From positions 1-44,946 of the IMG/VR virus record IMGVR_UViG_3300036851_000051: 44,946 nucleotides of DNA; one strand, written 5' to 3'. The DNA comes from a virus. The notes beneath the pieces are model-generated. The model was not told where the DNA came from. It saw nothing but the letters and a program-made list of their open reading frames with translations, and made no database searches. The translations under genes and the position numbers were made by a program. How positions within the stretch are numbered: the stretch's first letter is position 1; every line of letters begins with the position of its first letter. This document shows, piece by piece, positions 22,203 through 28,395 of this stretch.

Positions 22203-22392
22203 AGATTACTGCCTGATAGCTTCGATAGACCAATGGCTGAAAAACCGTCCCCAGAGTCAAGCGGTGAAAGCCAGGGAAGCGCATGCGAAGCTCGTACTAC
22301 AAAAGTATTACGAGCGCACCCGTTCGAAATCCTCCCATGTGACGGTCATGGCGTCACGCTCGACAGATGTTACCGACCGCCCCCCAAGATGA
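22192..22392 (+). CDS. Duplicated small protein, copy B
   Basis: A 66-residue product whose residues 13-45 (IDQWLKNRPQSQAVKAREAH onward) repeat copy A at 21606-21797. The N-terminus (MNPEDYCLIAS) and C-terminus (SRSTDVTDRPPR) are unrelated to copy A, as if the shared helix module had been placed in a new context. The start overlaps the preceding gene by 11 bases. Confidence 0.5.
   Translation: MNPEDYCLIASIDQWLKNRPQSQAVKAREAHAKLVLQKYYERTRSKSSHVTVMASRSTDVTDRPPR
22228..22322 (+). repeat. 95-bp direct repeat, copy B (copy A at 21618-21712)
   Basis: See the copy A entry. The central part (ccccagagtcaagcggtgaa and the following bases) is identical over more than 35 bases, so the duplication is fairly recent or kept alike by recombination. 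Confidence 0.9.
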
Positions 22393-22505
22393 CCCGCGAG
22401 TGTGCCATGCAGATATTGGCTGCTGAGAGGCTGTGGGGCAAGGGGACCATGCGGCCAGAACTGCTGGCCGCGGCGAAGGAGGCTTTACGAAGCTCTTCCA
22501 CCTAA
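22389..22505 (+). CDS. Small hypothetical protein
   Basis: A 38-residue frame from ATG 22389, MTRECAMQILAAERLWGKG then TMRPELLAAAKEALRSSST. Its start overlaps the previous stop by 4 bases, and its 3' half overlaps the beginning of the NinB gene. A helical region is the only feature. Confidence 0.4.
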   Translation: MTRECAMQILAAERLWGKGTMRPELLAAAKEALRSSST

Positions 22506-22870
22506 ACAACGACTCCGCCCGCGCTGCTGCCTGCTATGCGGTGAATGCAGCGCCGGATGGGTACGTGTGCCGGGTGTCGGAGCCTACCCGCTCGCTAGAA
22601 CAGAACTCGAAACTTTGGCCAATGCTCACGGACGTATCCAGACAGGTGGAGTGGTACGGAAAGAAACTGACCGAGTGGGAGTGGAAAGACGTGTTCACGG
22701 CGGCGCTGAAGAAGTCGAAAGTCGTTCCCGGGATTGACGGCGGCTTCGTAGTGCTCGGACAGCACACAAGCAGCATGTCCAAATCGGACTTTTCCGAGTT
22801 GATAGAGCTGATATACAGCTTCGGGGCCGACAAGGGCGTGGTGTGGAGTGATATGGAGAAAGTGGCGTGA
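22433..22870 (+). CDS. ninB: NinB-type recombination protein
   Basis: The product contains EPTRSLEQNSKLWPMLTDVS then KKLTEWEWKDVFTAALKKSK and VVPGIDGGFVVLGQHTSSMS with the ending SELIELIYSFGADKGVVW. All are hallmarks of NinB, the lambda Orf-like recombination mediator that helps load recombinases on SSB-coated DNA. The family body begins near TKLFHLNNDSARAAACYAVN (about 22487). The only standard start in frame is GTG 22433, giving 18 extra residues. An ACG 4 bases after GGAGG at the natural place is a possible unusual start. It likely works with the exonuclease and SSB-like protein of the leftward operon. Confidence 0.85.
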   Translation: MGQGDHAARTAGRGEGGFTKLFHLNNDSARAAACYAVNAAPDGYVCRVSEPTRSLEQNSKLWPMLTDVSRQVEWYGKKLTEWEWKDVFTAALKKSKVVPGIDGGFVVLGQHTSSMSKSDFSELIELIYSFGADKGVVWSDMEKVA

Positions 22871-23022
22871 GAAAGACAGCCTACACCATCGCCGCCACGG
22901 CCTTCTTACTGACAGCCTTGGTATTGCTCCAGGTTCCCGGAGGTTTACCACTGTGGCAGGTAGTGCTTGCTGGTTTTGTGCTTGGTGTTGCGCATTGGTG
23001 CGCGGTGAGGGGCTGGCCGTGA
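22867..23022 (+). CDS. Small membrane protein
   Basis: A GTG-started 51-residue protein with two hydrophobic helices (YTIAATAFLLTALVLLQV; LWQVVLAGFVLGVAHWCAV) separated by GGLP. Both ends overlap neighbours by 4 bases (GTGA). This is a common type between ninB and nuclease genes in phages, with no assigned role. Confidence 0.5.
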   Translation: MRKTAYTIAATAFLLTALVLLQVPGGLPLWQVVLAGFVLGVAHWCAVRGWP

Positions 23023-23324
23023 ACCTTAGGGAATCAGCAAAAGAGGCGCCGTACTGTTTCGGCTGTGGGTTGCCCAATCCTAACGGCGATTTGCTTTGCC
23101 TTGCCCACACGAACGAATTGTCTCAGGGCGGCATAGAGACGGGCCGGGGCGCCTCACACAAGAGCAACGATCTCTTGGGCTGCATCGTCTGCGCGAATTG
23201 CCACTGGGAGATTGACGGCGTGATCGGCGGGCTGACGAAAGACGAGAAGCACGCAAAGCAGCGCTCGGCATGGGCGAACACGATGCGCTGGTGGATTAGT
23301 ACGGACTGCGTGAGAGCGGCATGA
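23019..23324 (+). CDS. YbcO-like nuclease (DUF1364)
   Basis: From GTG 23019, 101 residues: NLRESAKEAPYCFGCGLPNP, then LAHTNELSQGGIETGRGASH, then GCIVCANCHWEIDGVIGG. The ordered Cys pairs, the LAH motif and the NCHWEIDG end match YbcO-family phage nucleases (DUF1364), which have an HNH-like zinc fold and are found in lambdoid ninR regions. It follows ninB and precedes another nuclease, typical of such a region. It may cut recombination intermediates. Confidence 0.7.
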   Translation: MNLRESAKEAPYCFGCGLPNPNGDLLCLAHTNELSQGGIETGRGASHKSNDLLGCIVCANCHWEIDGVIGGLTKDEKHAKQRSAWANTMRWWISTDCVRAA

Positions 23325-23620
23325 CCTTCGCCCGCCGCGTTGACGAAAACACCAAGGCCATAACCGAAGCATTCCGGCGCCTCGGGTGTTTGGTTCACTG
23401 CACAAACGGGGACTGGGATCTGACGGTAAGCAAATTCAATGTTACGGCCTTGGTCGAGGTCAAGGACGGCAAGAAATCGCCAAGCCGCAAAAGACTCACG
23501 GCGCGATCGCAAAGTCTTGTAGACGCGGGCTGGCCGATAAGCCGTGTTGAGTCACTGGATGACGTTCTCGCTCTATGTGACAAATTGAGGCAGCAGGCAA
23601 TGAGCAGGGACGGTGCATGA
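23321..23620 (+). CDS. Small PD-(D/E)XK nuclease (VRR-NUC or resolvase-like)
   Basis: The 99-residue product has RRVDENTKAITEAFRRLGCL, a catalytic WDLTV (D) and LVEVKDGKK (E-V-K), in the order D, E-x-K of restriction-endonuclease-like folds, followed by SPSRKRLTARSQSLVDAG and a C-terminal segment VESLDDVLAL. Phage proteins of this size often serve as Holliday-junction or branched-DNA nucleases. It overlaps YbcO by 4 bases. Its exact substrate is not shown by sequence. Confidence 0.7.
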   Translation: MTFARRVDENTKAITEAFRRLGCLVHCTNGDWDLTVSKFNVTALVEVKDGKKSPSRKRLTARSQSLVDAGWPISRVESLDDVLALCDKLRQQAMSRDGA

Positions 23621-23645
23621 GAGAGTTGATCGAGCGGTATCAGTC

Positions 23646-23711
23646 ATGAGGCTAAACCCGCTGCGCGACGATTGGTACGAGGTTGAATACTGGGGATGGG
23701 TTTGGACATAA
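23646..23711 (+). CDS. Tiny hypothetical protein
   Basis: A 21-residue frame MRLNPLRDDWYEVEYWGWVW, overlapping a 10-residue frame (23617-23649) upstream by ATGA and the next gene downstream. Typical small phage reading frame, weakly supported. Confidence 0.35.
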   Translation: MRLNPLRDDWYEVEYWGWVWT

Positions 23712-24040
23712 CCCATCCGGTAGATGACAGACTAGAGTTCCACCTAGAGAATTGGGCCCGGTGGATGCGATCAGGAGAGCACGTCAGAGGCTATCCACAC
23801 GGGGCTGCAGGCTGTGTAGGAGGAGGATATACCTCTGATTTCGATGATATGGTTGCCAGTGCAGACAGACGCTGTGCTGCGATTATGGACGCCCTGATCG
23901 GAGACCTAACCACAGGTCAGCAATGCGCAATCTATCACGTATACCTGACGGCTGTGTGGAGGTTCAGAGACCTGGACAGTGTATTAGAGGGGGCCAAGGC
24001 CGAGTTACGCAAGGGTATGGAGCGAAGGGGGTTACATTGA
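23696..24040 (+). CDS. Q-like late regulator candidate
   Basis: A 114-residue product with LENWARWMRSGEHVRGYP at the N-terminus, a middle GGGYTSDFDDMVASADRRC and a C-terminal helical region LTTGQQCAIYHVYLTAVWRF then EGAKAELRKGMERRGL. The pattern resembles the phage-82 Q / RinA-like group: a WxRW N-terminal helix, GGG turn, and a C-terminal sigma-4-like helix pair. It lies just upstream of a promoter that is followed by terminators, exactly where Q proteins are encoded in lambdoid phages. Assignment is by this combination, not by a diagnostic motif. Confidence 0.5.
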   Translation: MGLDITHPVDDRLEFHLENWARWMRSGEHVRGYPHGAAGCVGGGYTSDFDDMVASADRRCAAIMDALIGDLTTGQQCAIYHVYLTAVWRFRDLDSVLEGAKAELRKGMERRGLH

Positions 24041-24255
24041 GCGAATTCGATTTCTATAAACGATGGTGTCAACAGCAGGCGTGTGTGGATTGCGGGGCAA
24101 GATATTCGGACAGGCGAAGAGATGGAAGCGGCATTTGCGTGGATATGTGGGCAACTGAGCGGCAATGCTGGGACTGCTACGCCAAACTGGGATGCCCAGA
24201 GAATAGGGGAATGCCCAGTGCGGCAGAAAGCTACGCTTCTAATAGTGCGAAATAA
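24037..24255 (+). CDS. Small zinc-finger protein next to the late promoter
   Basis: A TTG start overlapping the previous stop gives 72 residues with C-x-x-C (QACVDCGARYS) and C-x-x-C (RQCWDCYAKLG) separated by about 27 residues. This suggests one zinc-binding domain. It could be a partner of the Q-like protein or bind DNA itself. The zinc finger of lambda Q also uses two C-x-x-C pairs, so the two ORFs may together replace one Q protein. Confidence 0.5.
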   Translation: MSEFDFYKRWCQQQACVDCGARYSDRRRDGSGICVDMWATERQCWDCYAKLGCPENRGMPSAAESYASNSAK

Positions 24256-24256
24256 C

Positions 24257-24285
24257 TTGAACTCTACCATTAGACGTGTTCTAAT
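24257..24285 (+). promoter_or_regulatory. Late promoter (pR'-like) with overlapping dyad
   Basis: TTGAAC (24257-24262) and TCTAAT (24280-24285) are 17 bases apart. A perfect 7-bp dyad CATTAGA-CGTGT-TCTAATG (24268-24286) overlaps the -10. It directly follows the Q-like and zinc-finger genes and precedes two terminators, as in lambdoid late switches. Confidence 0.55.
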
Positions 24286-24320
24286 GCTGTTAGGTGTGGG
24301 CAGCGCTCGCCCTAAATTTC

Positions 24321-24347
24321 AGCCTCGGCTCAGTCCGGGGCTTTTTG
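24321..24347 (+). terminator. First intrinsic terminator downstream of the late promoter
   Basis: An 8-bp stem AGCCTCGG/CCGGGGCT (one U-G pair) with loop CTCAGT is followed by TTTTT. It lies only about 36 bases after the predicted transcription start. Confidence 0.8.
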
Positions 24348-24476
24348 TTACTGAGATTGCTTCGGGCGTTTCCTACCCGAGGTCTGGCGACAGGTAGGTC
24401 TAGGCTGGGCACCGCGAGAGTCCGACGAGCCCAGCGAAAAGTTCGGACACGGCAGACCAACTCCTCAAGCAATTTC

Positions 24477-24500
24477 AAGCCCCTTAACCGGGGCTTTTTT
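24477..24500 (+). terminator. Second intrinsic terminator before the late genes
   Basis: A 7-bp stem AAGCCCC/GGGGCTT with loop TTAACC is followed by TTTTTT. Any late transcription of the terminase and head genes from the upstream promoter must pass both terminators. Confidence 0.85.
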
Positions 24501-24515
24501 CATTTGTAATTCACC

Positions 24516-24693
24516 ATGCCACGTCAGCCACAAAAGATTTCAGATAAACAGGTGGTTGAAATGCGCCCTATCAAGAGCCGGTGGCGCCCGTATAGCAGAT
24601 CTTGCCGAGAAATACGGCGTATCTGATGCTTATGTAAGCCATATTTGCAATGGATTTAAGCGGCTAAATGCCGCAAATAGCCTTCGGCCTTGA
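24516..24693 (+). pseudogene. Frameshifted small HTH protein gene
   Basis: ATG 24516 opens MPRQPQKISDKQVVEMR and then runs into a stop. Removing one C from CCC at about 24566-24568 restores a continuous frame, LSRAGGARIADLAEKYGVSD then AYVSHICNGFKR, a clear helix-turn-helix. So the gene is broken by a one-base insertion, or the base is a sequencing error. The whole product would be about 58 residues. It lies between the late terminators and small terminase. Confidence 0.55.
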
Positions 24694-24945
24694 CCAGGTA
24701 CAGCCGCTCACCCACAAGCCCAGATGCGGCATTCCCGGCTCGGGGCCGATCAAAACCCGGAGCAACGGCCTGAGTCTTGCGAAATAGTGGAGCCTATCCC
24801 TGTCACATCGGAACCAGGTTACGCAGGATTGGCGCCCTGCCGGAGACTCAGACTGCCGGATCAAACACCTGAAAGCGGATGCCCGGTAAAGCATGCCTCG
24901 GGGCGCAGCGAGTAGGGCAATTGTTAACACCATGAAAGGAAGCTC
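24694..24945. other. Region without a supported gene
   Basis: This stretch between the broken HTH gene and the small basic protein holds only short frames (the longest, 24724-24915, is Pro/Ser/Arg-rich with no family features and no ribosome binding site). Just upstream of the small terminase it could contain a packaging site, but no repeat or dyad clearly marks one. Confidence 0.3.
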
Positions 24946-25083
24946 ATGAAAGGCAAAGGACATTCCGCAACTCAGCCGAAAGCGGGCTGGTACAAAGGCG
25001 GCGCAGCAACGACTCCGGGCAAGGCAAGCTACAGCAAGCCAAAGCCCACAACTGCGCACAGGCCTTCTGGGCGTGGGAAGTAA
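24946..25083 (+). CDS. Small basic low-complexity protein
   Basis: ATG 24946 has AGGAAGC just before it. The 45-residue product (KAGWYKGGAATTPGKASYSK then PKPTTAHRPSGRGK) is Lys/Gly/Ser-rich, basic and likely disordered. It looks like a small nucleic-acid-binding or virion-associated protein; no family is known. Confidence 0.45.
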   Translation: MKGKGHSATQPKAGWYKGGAATTPGKASYSKPKPTTAHRPSGRGK

Positions 25084-25120
25084 ATCCGCAGCAATCCTGA
25101 CCGTCAAAGACGCGCCGGCA

Positions 25121-25240
25121 ATGACCAGGCGCGGGAGAAAGGCTATTGCGAATTGGCTACGCAAACAGGCCGCATTCATCGAGACTGACGGCAAATGCCT
25201 GGCCAAGCGCTTCATTGCGCGCTATCTCTACAATGAGTAA
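25121..25240 (+). CDS. Small basic helical protein before terminase
   Basis: A 39-residue frame (MTRRGRKAIANWLRKQAAF then CLAKRFIARYLYNE) whose 3' end overlaps the small terminase start. It is rich in basic and aromatic residues. No ribosome binding site is evident and no family is recognised; it may be a regulator or chance frame. Confidence 0.4.
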   Translation: MTRRGRKAIANWLRKQAAFIETDGKCLAKRFIARYLYNE

Positions 25241-25652
25241 TCAGTTCCTCAAAGCCCAAGAACAAGGGCTGGAGCCCGGCGACGAAGGCTATCCAGACGG
25301 GGCCAATCAGTTCACGACCGGCAACCAAACTGAACACCCAGAACAGGTAAGACAACGCATCAGGGCCGGCGTAGTTGCCCGATTCCTGGAGTCTGTCGTC
25401 GAAGATGGCGCGGAGAAAACCAGTGACAGGGTCGCTGCGGCTAAAATCCTGTTTGATAAAACGCTGCCAAGCCTGAGCTCAATCGACCAAGTGAACCACG
25501 ACGGTGATATGAACAATCCAGAGCAGACTAAGGCAAAGCTCCGAATGCTCATAAGTAAGTGCGATCCGGCCCTTTTATCCCAGATCCTGGGCGAACTAGC
25601 CAAGGCCAATCCTGGCCTCGAAGTGGGAAAAGACGCAGATCAGGCCGCGTAA
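25233..25652 (+). CDS. Terminase small subunit
   Basis: The 139-residue product has EQVRQRIRAGVVARFLESVV, then KTSDRVAAAKILFDKTLPSL followed by SSIDQV, then a C-terminal helical region. The RAAxILLDKTLPSLSxV stretch is typical of small terminase-type phage proteins that recognise packaging sites and regulate the large subunit. In most podoviruses the large subunit follows directly; here the large subunit starts 8 kb later at 33648, after the sugar cassette. The ATG at 25233 is the most natural start. Confidence 0.7.
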   Translation: MSNQFLKAQEQGLEPGDEGYPDGANQFTTGNQTEHPEQVRQRIRAGVVARFLESVVEDGAEKTSDRVAAAKILFDKTLPSLSSIDQVNHDGDMNNPEQTKAKLRMLISKCDPALLSQILGELAKANPGLEVGKDADQAA

Positions 25653-25656
25653 TACC

Positions 25657-25738
25657 TGCATGGTGCGCTGCGTTAGCCCCGTAATGATGTCTCCCACCAT
25701 GTGTAACTAGGCATAACACACTGATTGCATGGTGTTAT
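25657..25738. repeat. TGCATGGTG repeats and hairpins upstream of the sugar cassette
   Basis: TGCATGGTG occurs at 25657-25665 and 25726-25734. Its inverted core CACCATG is at 25695-25701, and ATAACAC (25713-25719) pairs with GTGTTAT (25732-25738). The hairpin alternatives share bases and are mutually exclusive. The rest of 25653-25899 holds no gene. It could be a protein-binding region for packaging or a regulatory leader for the cassette. Confidence 0.45.
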
Positions 25739-25899
25739 TGCGCCGCACACCTATTTAACATAATGGCCATTCTGCGCAGCGGAGTGGAATAGTGGGTGCT
25801 CAGGTGGGAAACCAGCCCAAATCGAGGGGTGGGGACCCCCCCAGCGAAAGCAGTGGTAATCACACTATGGTCGTTCCCTTTTTTACGGAGGAAAGAAGC

Positions 25900-26787
25900 G
25901 TGCAAGTAATTCTGGGTAGTACAGGCTTCATCGGTTCGGCTTTGGCAAAGAAGCTCCCGAACGCGGTCAAGATTCCGACCTCTGGTGGTTATCCAGGCAA
26001 CACTGCAGGTCGTCTCGATCTGGACACTTCCTGGGTCGATCTGGAAGGGGTTGAAACCGTCTACCTCTGTGCCGGCAAGACCGGGGGGGTAGGGAGGATG
26101 GCTTCAGATCCCATGTCCTTTGTTTACCCGAACGTCAAGATTCACATGAACGTCTTTGAAGCCTGTGTAAAAGCAGGGGTCAAGCGGGTTGTGTGTGTCG
26201 GTTCTACCACTGGATACCCTGATTCTCCGGAAAAGATGCGGGAAGAGCAGTATCTGGAAGGTGACTTACATCCTGCTTACTTCGTCCCCGGGAATGCGCA
26301 TCGCTTCATAAAGCGCCTTGCGATGATGCACAAAGACCTGGAGACGGTGTTTTTCCGCCCTTCCAATGTCTACGGACCTGGAAATAATTTCGATCCTCAG
26401 AACTCACACGTTATCGAGGCGACCGTAAGAAAGGTCGCTGAAAGACAGAATCCCTTTGTGATCTGGGGAACCGGAAACGAGGTCCGGGACGCTATCTATA
26501 TTGACGACCTCGCAGAAGCCATGACCTTCGGAGAGACCTGCGAACCCGGAGACTATAACGTCGGTTCTGGTGAAGAGATGTCGGTTAACCAGATTGTAGA
26601 CGTTCTTCTGGGTCATGCAGCTTTTAGACCCGACATCGAACACGATCTCTCCAAGCCCACCGCAATACCTGCAAGGCGGGTGGATTGCACGAAGCTGAAA
26701 GCACTCGGTTGGAGACCCAGGGTTTCGATGGAAGAAGGTCTAAAAAGGACGCTGACTTGGTTTCAGACGCAATCCTTGCCCGCTTAG
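25900..26787 (+). CDS. SDR-family NAD-dependent sugar epimerase/dehydratase
   Basis: GTG 25900 follows GGAGG. The 295-residue product has the NAD-binding GSTGFIG (6-12), a middle AGKTGGVGRMASDP and S102 in GSTTGYPDSP. The pattern is closest to GDP-L-fucose-synthase-like extended SDR enzymes (FFRPSNVYGPGNNFD at about 151-165). The catalytic Tyr of Y-x-x-x-K is replaced by His: H134-R-F-I-K138. So the enzyme may be altered or inactive, or use another residue. It is the first gene of the cassette and is overlapped by the following TPP gene. Confidence 0.75.
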   Translation: MQVILGSTGFIGSALAKKLPNAVKIPTSGGYPGNTAGRLDLDTSWVDLEGVETVYLCAGKTGGVGRMASDPMSFVYPNVKIHMNVFEACVKAGVKRVVCVGSTTGYPDSPEKMREEQYLEGDLHPAYFVPGNAHRFIKRLAMMHKDLETVFFRPSNVYGPGNNFDPQNSHVIEATVRKVAERQNPFVIWGTGNEVRDAIYIDDLAEAMTFGETCEPGDYNVGSGEEMSVNQIVDVLLGHAAFRPDIEHDLSKPTAIPARRVDCTKLKALGWRPRVSMEEGLKRTLTWFQTQSLPA

Positions 26788-27269
26788 CTTTAGAAGTCGA
26801 TACCGTCTTCGGAGTCTATGGGGGAGCCATAGCAGAACTCTGGGACGCCTTCACCAGACAGGACAAGCTGAAATACGTTTGTCCCATGCATGAACAAAGC
26901 GCCTCTTTCATGGCCGAAGGCTATTCGAAAGTAAAAGGGTTCGGCGTTGCAATGAGTACTTCCGGTCCCGGGGGCCTGAACATGGTCACTGGAATTGGAA
27001 ATTGCTTTTACGACTCGACCCCGTGTCTTTTCATCACCGGACAGGTTCAAACCCGATTCATAAAACCAAGTCCTGAAATAAGGCAACTGGGTTTTCAGGA
27101 AACGGACATCGTTTCTATCGTAGGACCCATTACCAAGTACGCCGCAACAGTGTTACACCCCGAACAAGCTCTTCCCATGTTGGACATGGCGATCCACCTT
27201 GCGAAAGTTGGTAGACCGGGGCCTGTTCTATTAGACCTCCCTGTTGATGTACAGCGAGCTAATCTCTGA
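26757..27269 (+). CDS. Thiamine-diphosphate enzyme, N-terminal (PYR) half
   Basis: From TTG 26757 (AAGGA upstream), 170 residues. VSDAILARLALEVDTVFGVY and the MHEQSASFMAEGYSK block with catalytic E46 match the PYR domain of acetolactate-synthase-like enzymes. It ends at the domain border, DLPVDVQRANL-stop. The remaining half is encoded in the overlapping +1 frame (27247-28395). In sugar clusters such enzymes can attach two-carbon branches from pyruvate to keto-sugars (YerE-type), or make an activated acetyl group; which reaction is used here is inference. Confidence 0.75.
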   Translation: MVSDAILARLALEVDTVFGVYGGAIAELWDAFTRQDKLKYVCPMHEQSASFMAEGYSKVKGFGVAMSTSGPGGLNMVTGIGNCFYDSTPCLFITGQVQTRFIKPSPEIRQLGFQETDIVSIVGPITKYAATVLHPEQALPMLDMAIHLAKVGRPGPVLLDLPVDVQRANL

Positions 27270-28395
27270 GTTAAGACAGGCCAAGAAACCTGTTTTGCTG
27301 ATCGGGGGAGGTGTTCAGAATTACAAACAGGAGTTTTTAGAACTCACCAAAGTCTTAAGGATACCCGCTTATGCGACCTGGAATGCCCTCGATATTGTCA
27401 CGAGTGATCTTGAGACTTACGCGGGCGTGGTCGGCACTTACGGCGGACCCGGAAGGAATTTTGGTATTCAAGCCTCTGACTTCCTCCTCTCTATTGGATC
27501 GCGCATTTCTGGACGCATCACGGGTGGGACACCCAGTAACTTTGCTCCCCATGCCAAGCGGTATTTCGTTGACATTGACTCCGGACTCCTTAATCCAGAG
27601 TGGCAGCCTGTTAAAGGTAGAAACATCCTCATGGATGCGGGAGAGTTCATGTCTGGACTCACTCGGGAACTTGGAGGAGAGAAACTAGATTTTGAGCCGT
27701 GGTTGAAAAGGTGCAAGGACTGGGCAGTCAAATACGATCCGGTAAAACCGGAGATGCTCTCGTCGTTTCATCATTATGGGTTCGTCCGCAAACTCTCAGA
27801 GCGTTTGCCCAACGACTCCATAGTCGTCTCGGATACTGGCGGCAACGTGATTATGATGGGGCATTGCTTCAAATCCAAGTGGGGCCAGAGGCTCTTTACA
27901 TCCAACGGCAATACAGCTATGGGCTTCGCGTTTTGCGCAGCCCTAGGTGCGTGGTTCTCGGAAAAAAGGACAGTCATCTGCCTTATCGGGGACGGAGGTT
28001 TTAACATGAACCTCCAGGAAATCCAGACCATGTTGAACTACGGATGTAATGTAAAAACGTTCATCCTCAATAACCACTGCTACGGCAACACAAAACTTTA
28101 CCAAAAGTCCAACTACGGATCGAGATTTCTGGCCTGTGGGCCGGATGGGTATAGCCCGCCCAACTTTGAAGCCGTTGCGAGAGGCTATAACGTGCCAGTG
28201 GTAGACAGGATCGACTGTTACTGCAATCTCGAAGAAAAGATTGACGAAGTGGTAAAACAGCCATTCCCGGCCATCATAGACGTAGTACACCACGACTTCT
28301 ACGACTACTACCCGAGAATTTCGAGGTTCGATCAGGAACTTCACGACCAGGACCCTCCCCTGCCGCGAGAGGAAATACTAGAGAACATGACCTGA
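27247..28395 (+). CDS. Thiamine-diphosphate enzyme, central and C-terminal (PP) half
   Basis: 382 residues from ATG 27247. The product starts SELISELRQAKKPVLLIGGG (central domain) and carries the thiamine-diphosphate/metal motif G248-D-G-G, then N275-N276 (FILNNHCYGNT), as in acetolactate synthases. Together with 26757-27269 it makes one full enzyme divided precisely between the PYR and central domains. The overlap contains CTC TGA G, where a +1 slip would fuse the two frames. Either two subunits or a fused protein is possible. Confidence 0.8.
   Translation: MYSELISELRQAKKPVLLIGGGVQNYKQEFLELTKVLRIPAYATWNALDIVTSDLETYAGVVGTYGGPGRNFGIQASDFLLSIGSRISGRITGGTPSNFAPHAKRYFVDIDSGLLNPEWQPVKGRNILMDAGEFMSGLTRELGGEKLDFEPWLKRCKDWAVKYDPVKPEMLSSFHHYGFVRKLSERLPNDSIVVSDTGGNVIMMGHCFKSKWGQRLFTSNGNTAMGFAFCAALGAWFSEKRTVICLIGDGGFNMNLQEIQTMLNYGCNVKTFILNNHCYGNTKLYQKSNYGSRFLACGPDGYSPPNFEAVARGYNVPVVDRIDCYCNLEEKIDEVVKQPFPAIIDVVHHDFYDYYPRISRFDQELHDQDPPLPREEILENMT

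Larger units (their letters stand above)
24292..24500 (+). ncRNA. Short late-leader RNA (6S-like) candidate
   Basis: A transcript from the 24257-24285 promoter would end at 24347 or, with readthrough, at 24500, about 210 nt. Between the two terminators it can form CTTCGGG/CCCGAGG (24360-24382 area) and GCTGGGC/GCCCAGC (24403-24434 area). There is no protein frame. This resembles the short leader RNA of lambda pR'. Confidence 0.4.

Noticed and set aside
24724-24915. Plus-strand 63-residue frame in the gap before terminase
   Set aside because: No ribosome binding site and no protein-like pattern; Pro/Arg/Ser-rich as in non-coding DNA.
24664-25215. Long minus-strand frame upstream of small terminase
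   Set aside because: Antisense to small plus-strand genes with better starts, no ribosome binding site, low-complexity Leu/Arg/Ser composition.
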